A stretch of DNA of 64,000 nucleotides from Dactylonectria macrodidyma (Eukaryota > Ascomycota > Sordariomycetes > Hypocreales > Nectriaceae): positions 1,116,001-1,180,000 of the forward strand of contig JAGMUV010000003.1 of NCBI GenBank assembly GCA_020744425.1, read 5' to 3'. Every line of letters starts with the position of its first letter. Position 1 is the first letter of the stretch. Shown here one piece after another: positions 12,276 to 25,489 of the stretch. The notes under the pieces are model-generated. The model was not told the origin of the DNA and ran no database searches. It saw only the letters and a program-made list of their open reading frames with translations. The position numbers and the translations under genes are program-made.

Positions 12276-13196
12276 ATGGAGAAGAATCAGAAGATGAATG
12301 GCAAGATGCCGCTCGCCGACTGGCGACGCCACTCTCTTGTGCCACCAACCTGGGAGGACACTGTCCGGGTTGTCGGCATCGACGAGAGTGCTGCGGCCGG
12401 GCGGTCGCTGGCCCACTCGTTTGCTACGGATCCAATGAGTCGTTATGTCCTCGACGGGGACGACATGGCCGGTTACTCGGATGAGCACAAATGGAAGCTT
12501 CACGTCGACATCATGACTTACATGGTCGCTGCTCACGTCTACAAGGGCGTGGTCACGGCCATTGGGCCTGACTATGATGCGGTTGCTCTGTGGTATGTAG
12601 CTACCAAGCCACACCTGTTGAAGAACGATGTAATGTTTACACTAAATGTGGCCAATACAGGCTGCCTCCTGGTAAGAACATGGAAGACTGGTTGACGACC
12701 CTCCGGAGCGGCATGTGGAGGCTGTGGTATCAGCTGTCCGCCGAAGGCCGAAAGCGCTACTTCGACGAGATGATTCCCGTCCTCAGCCACACCAAGGAGG
12801 AGGTCATGGCGGATCGGGATACTGAGTGCTACTATCTCGTCTACCTCGGCACAAAGCCCAATGCGAGGGGCAAGGGCTACGCCGGAAAGCTGATCCGCGA
12901 CATGATTGAAAAGGTCAGTATCTGACAGAGTCCTTCACCATGGACGGCCGACACTAACACGCACTCCTCGGTAGGCTGACGCCGAGCAGCGTCCTGTGTA
13001 CCTCGAGTCCAGCAACGAGCGCACCAACGCGTTTTACGCCAAGTTCGGCTTCGAGGTCAAGCGGGATGTCGCTTTTGAGCGCGGCCGTGACCCTGTCCAG
13101 CTGCACATCATGGTTCGCGAGCCACAGGCTCCCAAGCCGACGTACTCTGCTGCGTCAGTCGTCCTTTTACCCGCCCTGGGCGGAGTGAAGGTCTAG
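12276..13196 (+). CDS. GNAT-family N-acetyltransferase
   Basis: Three exons (12276-12592, 12661-12913, 12975-13196) with 68- and 61-nt introns give 263 aa. The C-terminal half carries the acetyl-CoA-binding signature: a beta strand (YYLVYLGTKPNA), then R175-GKGYAG, followed by a helix, and the late GNAT strand/helix VYLESSNERTNAFYAKFGFE. The N-terminal 120 residues resemble the helical leader seen in many fungal GNAT proteins of this size (ARSFATDP-like segment SLAHSFATDPMSRYVL). The substrate is unknown; relatives acetylate small molecules or proteins. The last intron falls directly before the C-terminal strand. It is convergent with RPA2, 420 bp apart. The upstream ORF described separately may control its translation. 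Confidence 0.87.
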
Positions 13197-13616
13197 TCGC
13201 GAGGTAGGTTGAGGAAGAGCCTTGATGGAAATGAGACGGCTTGATAGGAAAGATTGACCACAAGTTTTGAGGAGCCGGATCTAAGGGTCTGGGGAAATTG
13301 GCCATGGTTGGATTGACTAACCACATTCATTCGCTTTCGCGGTCTATTGACTTTAGGCAAACAACATGCGCAGGAACCATTTGGCTCTCATACACGCTGC
13401 GACGACAGTCTTTACCGCTGCAATATCTCAATCCATGCCGCATTCGGCAGTGTACCGACTAGCTCCAGTCATTCATTAGCAAGAAAATAAATAGTCATTC
13501 CCTCGTAGCTGGACAGCCTATATCCTTGAACACCGTTTTAACCAGCTTTGTACCCTGTAAACAGTTGACACGTCCCATATTCGCTGCCTCTTCTCCGAGG
13601 CCCTGAACTCCCCGGC
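13197..13616. other. Convergent 3' region between GNAT and RPA2 genes
   Basis: 420 bp of 3'-UTR-like sequence. A plus-strand AATAAA occurs in AGAAAATAAATAGTC near 13480-13495 and could serve polyadenylation of the acetyltransferase mRNA. No gene is seen. Confidence 0.5.
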
Positions 13617-14594
13617 TCAATATTCCAGGACCGCCCATGTCTCGTCGTCGACAGTCGTATAGATGAGACCCTGTCCGAGCAGCTCGTCGGTACCGGATAG
13701 GGCTTCCCTCACGGTCAAGCCAGTAGAGTTAGTTACGACGTTGAGATGAGAGCCTTCATTGCCGCTAGGTGAGTTCATCATGAAGTTGAAAATCTTCTTC
13801 GCAATGGCGGAGCAACCTGACAGTTTATTGTTCGATTGGCTAGCGTTTCCACCAGTCTGCTCGTTATAACCGCCGCCGTCAACGAACATGCTTTCTCCTT
13901 CGCCGTTGGCGCCATTGGTGCCACCAAGAGGTCCCTTGGAGAAGTAGAGGTGGACATATGTGGCCTCAAGAAGGTGATAGTTGATTTCGTTGGGGTCCGT
14001 CACGGGGCGGATGACGTGGGCACCGACGTGTCGCTTGTTGAAGGACTTGAGACGGCCCCAGATGCGAACGTGTGAGTCAAGCTCAAATTTGGGTTCGTTA
14101 TCGTCCTGTTTATCGGCGTCGATCCATTTCTTGACCTCGATCTGGCCGGTGCCGTCGTCGAGCTTGAGGGTGATGGTTGTGGGTTGCGGGTTCACGTGGC
14201 GGACCTGGCCTACGAATGTGATCTGTGTGACAGGGGAGCCGTCGATTTTGAAGTCGGCGCCGGCGTAGGCCTCCTCGGCGTCGAGGATTTGCTTGATTGT
14301 AACGGGACGCAAAGATTCATCTTGGTAGGACTATGGGGTCGGGTCATTTTGTCAGCAGCTGAACGCACTCTTGTATTGATGTGCTTGGCAAAGGCTCATG
14401 GCTTTCGGCATACCTTGCCACCACCGCCGCCCCCCTGGCTGCCCTGCTGTGAACCGCCTGCGAAGAAGCCGCCAGAATCGTCACCGCCCTGAGCGCCGTA
14501 GCTTGTTTTTGAGAATCCTCCGTATGCAGCTGTTTGTGTTAGGTCAGAGAAAGTCCAATTTCATTCTAGTTTGGGGAGTGTTAGGCATACACAT
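13617..14594 (-). CDS. RFA2: Replication protein A 32-kDa subunit (RPA2)
   Basis: Three coding exons on the minus strand (14591-14594, 14414-14529, 13617-14330), with introns of 61 and 83 nt, give 277 aa, the usual RPA32 length. The N-terminus is the typical Gly/Ser/Gln-rich phosphorylated tail (MSAYGGFSKTSYGAQGG). A central OB fold follows (ITFVGQVRHVNPQPTTITLKL, DDGTGQIEVKKW, VRIWGRLKSFN), then a linker and a C-terminal winged helix (residues about 200-277, ending in DDETWAVLEY). RPA binds single-stranded DNA in replication, repair and recombination in the nucleus. The first coding exon is only ATGT; the start was chosen because it sits in CCACCACAATG, is followed by a perfect GTATGC donor, and gives M-S-A-Y. 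An MCB box lies 72 bp upstream. Confidence 0.93.
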
Positions 14595-15659
14595 TGTGGT
14601 GGTTGAAGATCGATTTTGGTAGCTGTGAACGTAGTCAAGTCACACACGATGGATGGTTGTGGGAGACGCGTGAAGTCGCGATCTGGGTTTAATGGGATGG
14701 ATGGCAACCCCACGGTTCGCGTCGGACTAGTGGGGGGGATTTCGCTACCTTAGTCATCAGTGTTTAATGCGAAGAGTGCGTGAGCACGTGCGCGTGTTGC
14801 ATCTCGGACTTTCGGTGTTACCTTCGCCTGCTCTTAGCACCAGTAATGACAGCGGCCCGGACGTCGTCCCGAGAAGAAGGGTGCGACGCAGCTATCAGCT
14901 CCCCAAGACCTAGGTGATTATCAGAGCATCTGATTCTGTGCAGGACGTCCCTAGAGCTATTGGTGGGTGCTCACATGGATTACCTCAGCAGAGAATGGCA
15001 GAGTCCGTCCTATATCGAATCACACTGATGATCCGATTTATGAACCGTTATGCGCTGCGTTCCTGCGCGACCTCCAGCGGTGCGGGTGGGCTTGCATCCC
15101 ATGATGAGGCTGCATCCATCCCGTGAGCGGAACTGACGGGTTCGATTCGCGAGTCATCGATGAACAGGCATGGAAAATGGTGGTATCGGGAGGAAATCCT
15201 GGGGCAATTCCGATCCCGAGCCAGAATGCCGAAGTCGGTTCTGGCACGACTTTAACTGGGCCTCAGGGCCAGAGCGAGCGGACAGTACTGCTGTTCCCAG
15301 CTTAGGTATCCAACAGCTCGTTACGATGCAGTCATAGCACAATAACACAATGGCACAATGGCACAATTTAGCCTCGGCAGCAAAGTGGAACGAGGCAGCT
15401 CCTACGCCATGCGGCCATAATTAGCGTGTGCACCCCGGCTTCGGCGTCCGTCCCCGTGTTTCTCCAGCTTTACCACGACCGGCCGCCGACGGGCCTTGAC
15501 ATTGACATCTGACATCAACTCCTCCCGTCCACACCTAACTTTCTCCATCTACCTCAACTACTTCCATCCGTGCATCTCGCAAGCCATTTCTTTCTGCATT
15601 TCTGTCCATTCCTTCCGCTTTGCTACATCGCCGTCCCTTCCGTAAGCCTTGATTCCGTC
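14595..15659. promoter_or_regulatory. Divergent promoter region between RPA2 and LonP2
   Basis: About 1.07 kb with no gene. It contains the MCB-type ACGCGT box close to RPA2, a short tandem of ACAATGGC-like units at about 15337-15367, and a C/T-rich leader (TCCTCCCGTCC, CTTCCATCC) in the last 150 bp before the Lon start codon. Confidence 0.55.
14666..14671. promoter_or_regulatory. MluI cell-cycle box (ACGCGT) upstream of RPA2
   Basis: A palindromic ACGCGT lies 72 bp upstream of the RPA2 start codon. In budding yeast, MBF binding to ACGCGT drives G1/S expression of replication genes, including those of the RPA subunits. ACGCGT also occurs elsewhere in the window (for example near 9849, 13026, 18938, 29944, 36149, 50028), so the position rather than the motif alone supports a role. 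Confidence 0.45.
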
Positions 15660-18600
15660 ATGGGGAGATCTCAGACCGCGACGCTTCCCCTGATCCCGCT
15701 TGCGCGCGGCACCATCTTGCTCCCTGGTCTCGTCCAGCGCATCTCAGTTACCTCCAGCCGTCCCGACATCCCCGCACTCCTCGCCCACGTCTACGAGCGC
15801 GCTGCCACAAAGGGCCCCGACGGCCGCATCGATGGTGTTCCCATCGCCTGCGTCCCCGTCTCCTCGCCCCTAGTTGGCCCCAACGGCCAGCTACTCGTCA
15901 GCGATGCCGAGGAGATCGACAGCTCCCAAATCGAGCATGTGAACCCGGGCAGCGCCAAGAAGAAGGACCTCTACAACTTCGGCGTCGCCGCTAAGATCAT
16001 TGGCATCGATGGAAGGGGTACCGGAGAGTTCGCCTTGCGCGTCGAGGGCACTACTCGCATCCGGGTTGATAACATCGTCCGAGAACGTCCCTTCTTCGAG
16101 GGAAAGGTGACATATTTTACAGATGACAGTATGTCTGAGCCGGTGCTCCCAAGACTTGCCCAACCACGCTGACATTCTCTTTCTAGCGGCGTCCCCTCCC
16201 GACAAGCAACTTCAAGACCTCTTCGCTCTCTTGAAAACCCGATCACGAGAACTCGTCACCATTCTGAGGATCTCCTCCCTCCTGCCTCGAACCAAGGGCG
16301 GCCCCGTCTTGTCGCCACTAATAACGAAACGATTGGACATGCTGATTATGAGGAGGGAAATAAAGGATGCGGGACTGCTAGCTGACTTCATGGCCAACCT
16401 CGTCGAGACAACACACGAAGAGAAGCTTGAGGTCCTTGCCGCACTCGACGTCAAGGTGCGCCTAACCAAAGTTATCGAGCTGCTTGAGCGTCAAGTCGGA
16501 GGCATCAAGAACAACTTTAAGATCACCACCTTCGCCGCCATGCCCATTCAAATATTGGATCGATTGAATGAGAACCAAAATCGAAAGGGCAACAACTCGC
16601 TACCCCAAATTCCAGGCATGTCATTTGTTCCCCCGTCGGGACAATTCCCTCCCAACAACGATCAGGGCGACGACCAAGAAGCCAACGAATTAGACGAACT
16701 CAAGCGGAAGCTTCAGAACGCCAAGCTCCCACAAGAGGCTTCCAAGACTGTGGACAGAGAGTTGCGTCGTTTACAAAAGATGATGCCGATGAACCAAGAG
16801 TACCAGGTCACTAGAAACTGGTTGGAGACCTTGGCAGAGATTCCCTGGTCGACTCTCACCGATGATCGACTCGGCCCAGAGACCCTACACAAGGCCAAGA
16901 AGCAGCTCGACGAAGACCATTATGGCCTGGAGAGCGTCAAGAAGCGACTTATAGAGTACCTAGCAGTCCTAAGGCTCAAACAATCCATCAACGACGATGT
17001 GGATGAGAAGATCAAGAAAGCCGAGCAACACATGGACAAACCTCAAGAAGCAGAGGAAGGAAATGCCGAGACAAACCAGGCCACAGAGGACGCAGCCAAG
17101 CCAGAGATCGCCAAACTCCAGATCCTCAAATCACAGCGCCAGGTGGACAGGTCTCCCATCATGCTCCTTGCCGGACCTCCCGGTGTGGGTAAGACCAGTC
17201 TAGCTAGGTCCGTGGCGACGGCCTTGGGACGCAAATTCCACCGCATCTCCCTAGGTGGTGTTAGAGATGAGGCGGAGATCCGTGGCCACCGAAGAACCTA
17301 CGTTGCGGCCATGCCGGGTCTCATCGTCCAAGGCTTGAGGAAGGTTGGTGTTGCCAACCCCGTCTTCTTGCTTGATGAGATCGACAAGATTGGACACGCC
17401 AGTGTTCACGGCGACCCCTCAGCAGCCATGCTTGAAGTCCTTGACCCTGAGCAAAATAACAACTTCCAGGATCACTATGTCGGAATGCCTATTGATCTCT
17501 CTAAGATTCTCTTCATCGCCACAGCGAACAGCTTAGACACTATCCCCGCTCCTCTCCTGGACCGAATGGAAACCATCTACATCCCTGGCTACACTACTTT
17601 GGAGAAGCGTCACATTGCAATGCAACACCTGATTCCCAAGCAAATTAGGGTCAATGGATTGGCCGAGAGCCAAGTCGCATTCAATCAGGACGTCGTGTCC
17701 AAGATTATCGAGTCTTATACTCGTGAATCTGGTGTCCGCAACCTTGAGCGTGAAATCGGCTCCGTCTGCCGAGCCAAGGCCGTTGAATTTTCTGAGGCAA
17801 AGGATGGCGGGCATGCCAGCGACTACAGGCCGATCCTGACTGTCGATGACATTGAGAACATTCTGGGCATCGAGAAGTATGAGGAGGAGATTGCTGAGAC
17901 GACGAGCCGCCCTGGTATCGTAACCGGCCTCGTCGCATACAGTTCCGGGGGGAATGGCAGCATTCTCTTCATCGAGGTTGCTGACATGCCCGGTAACGGA
18001 CGAGTACAGCTCACTGGAAAGCTCGGTGACGTTCTCAAGGAGAGTGTCGAAGTAGCCCTGACTTGGGTCAAGGCACACGCATTTGAACTCGGCCTCACGC
18101 CGGAGCCGACGACCGACATCATGAAGGAGCGCAGCATCCACGTACACTGTCCTTCAGGTGCTATTCCCAAGGACGGTCCCAGCAGTGGCATCGGCCAAGC
18201 TGTGGCCCTGATCTCTCTCTTCTCGGGCAAGCCAGTGCCACCGACCATGGCCATGACGGTAAGTCTCTGGCGGATTTCTTGACAAACTACATGTTGAGTG
18301 CTCACACTGCTTGTGCTACAGGGCGAGATTTCTCTCCGGGGCCGAGTCACAGCCGTCGGAGGTATCAAGGAAAAGCTCATCGGCGCTCTCCGAGCCGGAG
18401 TGAAGACGGTGCTACTCCCCGCCCAGAACCGGAAGGATGTCAAGGACCTACCGCAGGAAGTCAAGGATGGACTCGAGATCCTCCATGTTAGGTGAGCACA
18501 CAATCCACTATCCCCTTGCATCTTCGGCGCCGGCGTCCCCTTGTGTCACCGCCCGCCTCCGAAGCCTGCTTTGCCCTGAGGACGGAACTAGTGTTACTGA

Positions 18601-18704
18601 CACATGTCTTGTACAGCCACATCTGGGAGGCTCTACGCTTGGTCTGGCCAGATTCTCACTGGGCCGACGACAGCAACTTCCGCGGCATTGAGCCCCGGCT
18701 GTGA
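15660..18704 (+). CDS. Lon protease homolog 2, peroxisomal type (LonP2)
   Basis: Four exons (15660-16128, 16187-18258, 18322-18491, 18617-18704) with introns of 58, 63 and 125 nt give 932 aa. The order is: N-terminal Lon substrate-binding domain ([21 protein letters not shown] onward), coiled linker, AAA+ ATPase with Walker A GPPGVGKT at about 484-491 and Walker [12 protein letters not shown], then the protease domain with catalytic Ser822 in PKDGPSSG and Lys863 in GGIKEK. The acidic, Gln-rich insertion before Walker A and the absence of a mitochondrial presequence point to the peroxisomal rather than mitochondrial Lon. This ATP-dependent protease performs peroxisomal matrix quality control. 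The C-terminus is -Pro-Arg-Leu, a weak form of the PTS1 signal. Retaining the second intron would truncate it in the protease domain. Confidence 0.93.
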
Positions 18705-21700
18705 TGAAGGCATGCAGCAACTCCTTCCATCCTGGCCCTACGTCTGCGTATGCGTCTTGCCCACCGCCACCTCGTTCGTGTTCCAACCTCTCATGTTTCA
18801 ATGTCTCCTTTAATGCCGCCGAACCTGCTCCGCAGCGTTGAAACGTCTCGCGGCGACAGCACGAGCGCAATGAACCCCCGTTCCGGGGAAGATGGCATGG
18901 ACCCTCCAGCATGGCCCAATTCAGCCCGTTTTGCGACGCGTCTAGTCGGTGATGCGGCTTACCGTCCTACAAGGGCTTCCCGTGATCCCACGTTGTCCTT
19001 CACCTGGGGCCAAGAGCGCCTCACACTTACACAGACACATCCGTTTTCTCTCTCTCTCTTTTTCTGTGTCTGCGACCTGCAGCATCGAGATAGCAGGCGT
19101 GGCGTTCGGGATCACATCGTGTCGAGGAAAGCACCGACTCGTCTATCTCCTGCAGGGTGTCTGCGAGGACTTACACCGCCAAGGCGACGGCAAGCGAACA
19201 GGGGAGCCTCGTGTCACGCAGGCCCGCCTCGGTTCGACAGAGGATGGAGGACGAATGGGAAGTACGCCTTTCGCTCTCTTTTCGTGAGGGTCGGGGCAGA
19301 ATGCTTCGTTACACATGCGCTGAGCGAGTCGCGTCGGAGGAGGCGCGTGGTGCGAGTGGTTTCTTGCACACGGCGAGCACAACCCATGCCAAACGCCAGA
19401 GACTCGGCTCGTGGGTAGCAGGATCACGATGCGGATTAACGAGGGCAGGTGTTTTGGTTTGACGTAGATGGATGGGCCTGGTGTTTTTTCTCAAGGGGCG
19501 TTTTGTGTATTTTCTCGTCACGATAGCCTCGTTATGACTCTAGAGTCACATAGTATGCCATCTAATCAATGCCTGCCTAGCATAAGTGCTCAGAGTACGT
19601 CAACTATGCACATCTTCTACTCTTGTACTGTGATCAAAGGGAAGCACTACTTTCACTCTCCATCCGATGCGTCAAGGTTGCAAAGCACCGGCACTGCGAA
19701 AGCCCCTATCACTGCCGTCGTCGACATGTCCAAATAAAGCAAGGCCAGGCATGCTTAGTCGAGGAATCAGTGCCATAAGGCGTCAGCTGCGCTCAATTCA
19801 GATTCAGCCGCGGTAGAATCAATTCCACGACGCCACGGCGCCATGACCCCTGACTATCACGGCCTCGCCGTCTCGACCCAAGATCGGCGTTGAACATTTT
19901 TAAAATCACTTCACCGTTCGGTCCCGTCGATGACACCCGCCTCTTCACGCCGGCCCGGGTCGGCGGCTCGATAGTTTCTGCCTTCGGGCCTTCCACGAAC
20001 GCCTGCGCGCGGACTGAGACAAGCGTGGTGGTGGTGGAGCAATAATCATGGCATCAGAAGAGACCAGTTTTGCTTTTTCCTTGATTCCACCTGTCATTTT
20101 GCTTGGGGAATGGTCTGCGCGCCGGGGGGGCAGACGAAACTAGTTGGGCATTCTCCACCCTGTCAAGCTGTGCTGCGCTTGGTGGTGCTTCCGTGGTGAT
20201 AGTTCACGTACCTAGGAGATGCGACGAGTTGTGGCTGCCTTGCTACCCGGCACGATGTATGGGGAACAAAGATAGGTGCCGTCACAGTGGTCTCAGCCAG
20301 AGTTGTGTGAATGATTCATGTGTCGTCCTGCGTTGTTTCTTCGAAAGTGAGGCTGAAGTGGCCAAGAGACCTAGAACCTGGACGAGGGGAGACTTGCTTT
20401 TTCGAGGTGTCGTCAACGTAACTAGGCAATGATTTGCCGAGTCACTACTGCGGGAACGCCTTTCGCTGGCAGTTTTAATATGGGGATCGTCGGTACAAGC
20501 GAAGCATGGTTGAGATAAACGACGTGACTTATCTCATGGGTTTAGGGGAGGCTAGGCAGCGATTTGGTGTAGGGTAGCCTCCATGTTGACTGAGACCCTG
20601 TGTTCAGTCTCGAACGAGAGAGAGCATGGATAGAATGTCCAGGGTGCTCTCCGAGACATTGAACGTATGCAATATTGCCCGGTAGCTCCTCTGCGACCAA
20701 GTTGGGCGGCGGAGGCGTTCGATTGTGGGAGAACTCCCGTAGCTTGTTGACCTGAATATTTGCGTAAATGCAGCCTCACGACTCATGGCAAGTCATGCGC
20801 ACCACCCCCATTCCTTGACGGAGATATTGACAACTAGTCAACCCTGCCGGCGGCACATAGAAGGTTTCAATAATGAGAGACACGCCTGTTACCATGACTG
20901 TACGTACTATGTCTTACGTTGCGTTGAAGGAAATCGACCCCCAGCCAGATGGGATCGAGTAAGTGGGATCGCAGAAGCCTTTCCCGAACGGACCTGTAGA
21001 TCCGGCTCTAAGATGCTGGCCTTCTCGTATTTCTTTTCGCTGTCACCGAAAGTCAACTAGCGAAGCTTCAACCTGCATCACTAACGTCCCCAGACTCCTC
21101 GATGGGACATTACAGGTTCATCGCGGGTCTGCGCACGGGTAGACGATGCCAAATCGCGACTGGAACCTTGCCTATAGCATGCATCAGCCTGTCACTTATA
21201 CCACACACCTGTAGGCATAGAGATCGGCCCTAGCCCTATCACCCGCCCTTCAACAACAGCCGGTTCGTCTCATCTGCCACAAAGTCACCTGTCTTTGGCT
21301 TCCTTGCCGATCGTTCATTCAGGCTGAGCATCGCACCTCGGCGGCCAAGCCGGCGGCAGAATATGCAAGATGCCATACCGATGCTGCTGACCGGTCCCAT
21401 CTGCAAGCACACAGGCGCGTCCCAAAACCCCGGGCCCTTGATCGTCGTCCGATTACCCTGTGTAGTACAAATGTCTCGGGCGCGTCATCTGCCGTTGTTG
21501 ACCCTGCGTCACTGGAGTAGAGCGGTACGTAATGGCGTCTGGGCGAAGGGGAAATCTGCCACGCTGAAAGCAAGTCTCCCATACCACACATACCAACAGC
21601 GTCGCAAGCCAGGCCACTTCTGATAGATTCGTGGTAGCATCGAAAGGTTGAACCCCTGCCGGAGAATAATCGAGACCTCTGCAACGAAATGAGAGCGATC

Positions 21701-24700
21701 ATCCTCCAGGGCCCGACGGGAAAAAAATCTCCGTCTGGCCAGTAAGCGAACGGACAAGGATGGCTCCGAGGCTTGATGTGCTGGAGGGGAATGGAGGGGC
21801 GTGAGAGAGAGTATCATCCCTCCCCCATGGTGCCTGGATGTTGCCCTGGCGGAGTTGGGTATGATCGCGTGCAGCAAAAAAGGATCGCATTGAGGCCTGT
21901 GGCAGGGACACTACCGAATCAAGGAGAGATGAACCTTCTCCAGTGATGCCGGGAGTGAGCTGCGCTTCAAGTTAATGACAGCTGGATACCCTGCCCCTGT
22001 CGACAGCACTCGCATGCGCAGGGGACGAAGCATATTTTGGGACACGGCCTCGTCTAGCCTGGGAGATTTCGTCCGCACTCTGCCGCTCTGCCAAGCCATC
22101 GGCTTCAGTTGTGAGTAGTATGGCTGCATCAGGATACCCTGCCTGTTCAGAGTCAAGCTCGATGCGAGGTGACGTTGGGCCGCCCGGTGGATTGGCTTGA
22201 AGAGGTGAAATCTTGCCCATGACAAGATGTTGGTCCCCAGAGCCCATCGTTGCGACTAGCTGCCGTATCGTCATGTCATATCATAAGGTTCCGGGGGCCC
22301 ATGTCACGGAAATTTTACCTACTCTGTAGATTACCAATGGCGGTTCCCATCTCGGAACGGCATAACGGCCTCAGCCGTTGCCTCCAAGGCTGCAGCACGG
22401 GCCGAGAGTAGTTGTCTTTGGAGTTGCCTAGGGCGGTCATCGTTGAGACTGGGAAGCATGCCCGGAAGGCCACTGGGGTGCGTGACGAAGTTCAGCGTCA
22501 TGATCCTGTTCATTCAGCCCACACCTTTGCCAGTTTGGGATACTGAGAACCTTTTGAGTACCTCAGCCTGTAGGTTTGATTGCATGAAGTGACACTCTGA
22601 ATGATTGAGGGGCTGGTCCTGGCCTGCAGGGAATCGACACACCCTCAACGATTTCTTGGCTCTGGTCAAGAGTGTCATATTCCAAATCCGCGAGTTGACC
22701 CCGCTCCTCTCCCACATAGAGTTGGGCTTATGTCAAATCTGGAGGGCGAGCGACGAGCGAGGACATTCAGGCGGCCGCTTACACGGTCGGTCCATCCTGT
22801 TTCGCCCTCGGTGTCCCCAGTAGCCGTATCGGGTAATTGGTTGTACGGCGATCACAACCGGCGATGACGGATGTACAGTTTTGAATTGTTTTACACAAAG
22901 GGATTGAAGGGCCTTGACTAAGACAGTATTGGGTACGCACATAGTAAGAGCTTGGCCATGGCCCAGTGCTCGTACGATGGTCAAGGCGTCCTCCCATTCG
23001 CATCGGAAATGGTAGGGAGATCCAGGCCAAAGGATGACGCTTTGTGTCCAAATTACATGCCACGCCGCAACTGAGTTCCTCATCTCGCTCGCTTTTTCTT
23101 TCTTGCGAGGGCTGTCAAGACCCCGGCTCGTAGTTCTCGGCGACTGGCGGCGACGCAGGTCAGTGGTTTGACAGGCGGCGATTAACCTAACAGGGAAGGA
23201 AGCCTGGCAGTCTGGCATCCTGGGGCAGTTGAAGGGCCTTTCTGTATTAGGTGTTCTTCATGGCTTGGTTGGTAATGGAGGGCCACTGGCGAAGAGGTCA
23301 GGCTGCATGTGGAGAGACAGGCGAGGGGTCCACTGCCATGTGCCATGTGTCCGTGTGTCGCGTCCATGGATGACGGCTGTCCCAGAGAACCCAGGCGGCG
23401 CTTGGGCAACAAGGAACAGCCCTGTATATCCCTCGCTGATGGTGGGTGTGAAGCCAGGGGTGTCAACATCGGCGTCTGTGGTACACCCATGGTTGAGGCG
23501 ACGACCACCTTGGGAAGCGGTATTGTACGTACAGTGCTATGTATGAACAGACTACTGCGCCGCACCTTGCCTTGCACCGTTGGACTGGGACTAGAAGCGA
23601 TTGGAGGAAGGTCATGGCTTTACTTCGTAGGTGCTGCCCAACCTCTTTGAGTAGCGCGCGATGGAGGCCAAACTATGTTGTGGCTGCACCAGGCTGTCTG
23701 CAAGTAAGGGATGACGCCCTAGCTCGGTGCCAACAATCCCCGGCTGAGGGTGCTGCTATTGGGACTAGCGACCTAGGGAACGGAGAAACCCGTCCCAGGG
23801 ATAGATCTGCGAGTGAGCATCATGATGTGAGGCTAGCAGAAGAGACGAACGTCGGGGTATGGCGATAACGCAAAGGGCGGTCGGTCAACAGGCTTGGACA
23901 AGCCGGGAGGCTTGAACGAGGCGTGAACTAGGCGTCAACAAGCGTGAAGAGGCGCAAGGCGGGTTGCGCGAGACATGGAGGTGCGTGAGGATTAGCACAT
24001 GGCTGGTGGTCTCGGCTTGGGCTGAACGGTTGCACAGCTGGCTTTTGCTGCGCGCTCCCTTTCCTCCGCCCACAGTGCTACTGCTGGGACTAGCCACCTG
24101 GAAACCCGCTGCTCACAGCGTCGATCATCAGGTGTCATTGATGTCGCCAATACGGCAAGCAAGCTTTGGGCAGGTGGTTTTGCTGGAGGGCGGACCGCCG
24201 GAGAAATTCAACATCGTGACTCCGGCGGTGGCAGATTGGTAGATTACGGGTTTGTGGACGCGCAAGGAAATTGAAGCTTCGACTGCATCGTCGTCGGGTA
24301 GGCACCATTGGACGTACGCAGCAGTACCTACTTACCTTCCCTACTACGTATGTTTGTCTGTTGATGCCTACTTTGGGGCAGTTACGACCCGCACATCACC
24401 ATGCACCTTCCTCGTATAGCAGAGCATCCTTGCTGGCATCTTGCTGGTTTGTGCTCGTTGTGAGCCTGCCTTGCTTCTAAGAATGGGTCCTCTTGTGAGC
24501 TGTTAGCTGTTAGCCTTTATTAGGCCAACGTCAAAGACATGGTCCGTGAGAACCTGGAAGCGTCGGACCCGAAATGAATGGACGCAAGCTGTTGGGGGAG
24601 TGGTGTATTCTCAGAAGCTTCGACGGTCCCAATCCCCGAATAACAAATCCCCCCTACTTCCTCCACCGTGTTGGTCGTTGCCGGCCGAGGCGGTGTATGT

Positions 24701-25489
24701 GGATCGGGGGTTCGCCTGGCCTCTTTCATGCCCGTGCTCATGCCGATGCCCATGCACGTGTTGACCCCATGTTGATGCCAGTGCACGTCTATCTTCAAGT
24801 AGGTACGCTTGGCACCATACTGATAGTAATTGACCGTTTTCTTATACGCTGACAGCACTCAACTTGTTACGTGTCGTCAACTCATGGCACTACGTAAGTG
24901 AGGTCGCCCTAGGAGCCTGACGAAAGAGTGGTCGATGTTCACAGCACCCTCAAGCCTCACCGAGCTGAGCAACCATCATGAGATGTCCTCTATCATATGC
25001 CCACTTTGAAGCGCAGTTGGGTTGCACATCAACCAAATGTAGTCAAACTTGGGTGTGCTAGTTGACTATAACTTTTGAGCATTACGCCTCCCATACTTAA
25101 TACGTCCACATTCCCCCGCAACTCTGTTCTCAGCCTCCAACTACTGCTGGTCGACGTGTTTGACTTTCACCACTTACATCAACGATATATGCGCGATTCA
25201 GCCCAGCCTCCGTTACTTGACTCACTTGTATTTCTAAACCTACCCTACATCAGGAGAATATCGATGAATACCTCATCATAACCTGATATGTCTCAGACCC
25301 AGCGCCACATCCGCCTGCATGTCCAACACACCCATGAATGATGAAACCATTGGGCAACTGACCCCATTGCTTAGCAGCAAAACTGGATGCCATGTCTTAG
25401 ACCCTTTGACGGGGTCATTCGCGAGCCATCCCGATTGATTCACAACCAACCCGGAAGGCACCAGTTCATCGCGGCCAAGGGCCGGACCC

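Noticed and set aside
15110..15150. tRNA B-box-like GGTTCGATTCG
   Set aside because: The flanking bases cannot form a T-arm stem and there is no matching acceptor stem or A box at the right distance.
22733..23218. Minus-strand 161-codon frame in the gene-poor island
   Set aside because: No domain, unusual composition, and no extension by plausible splicing.
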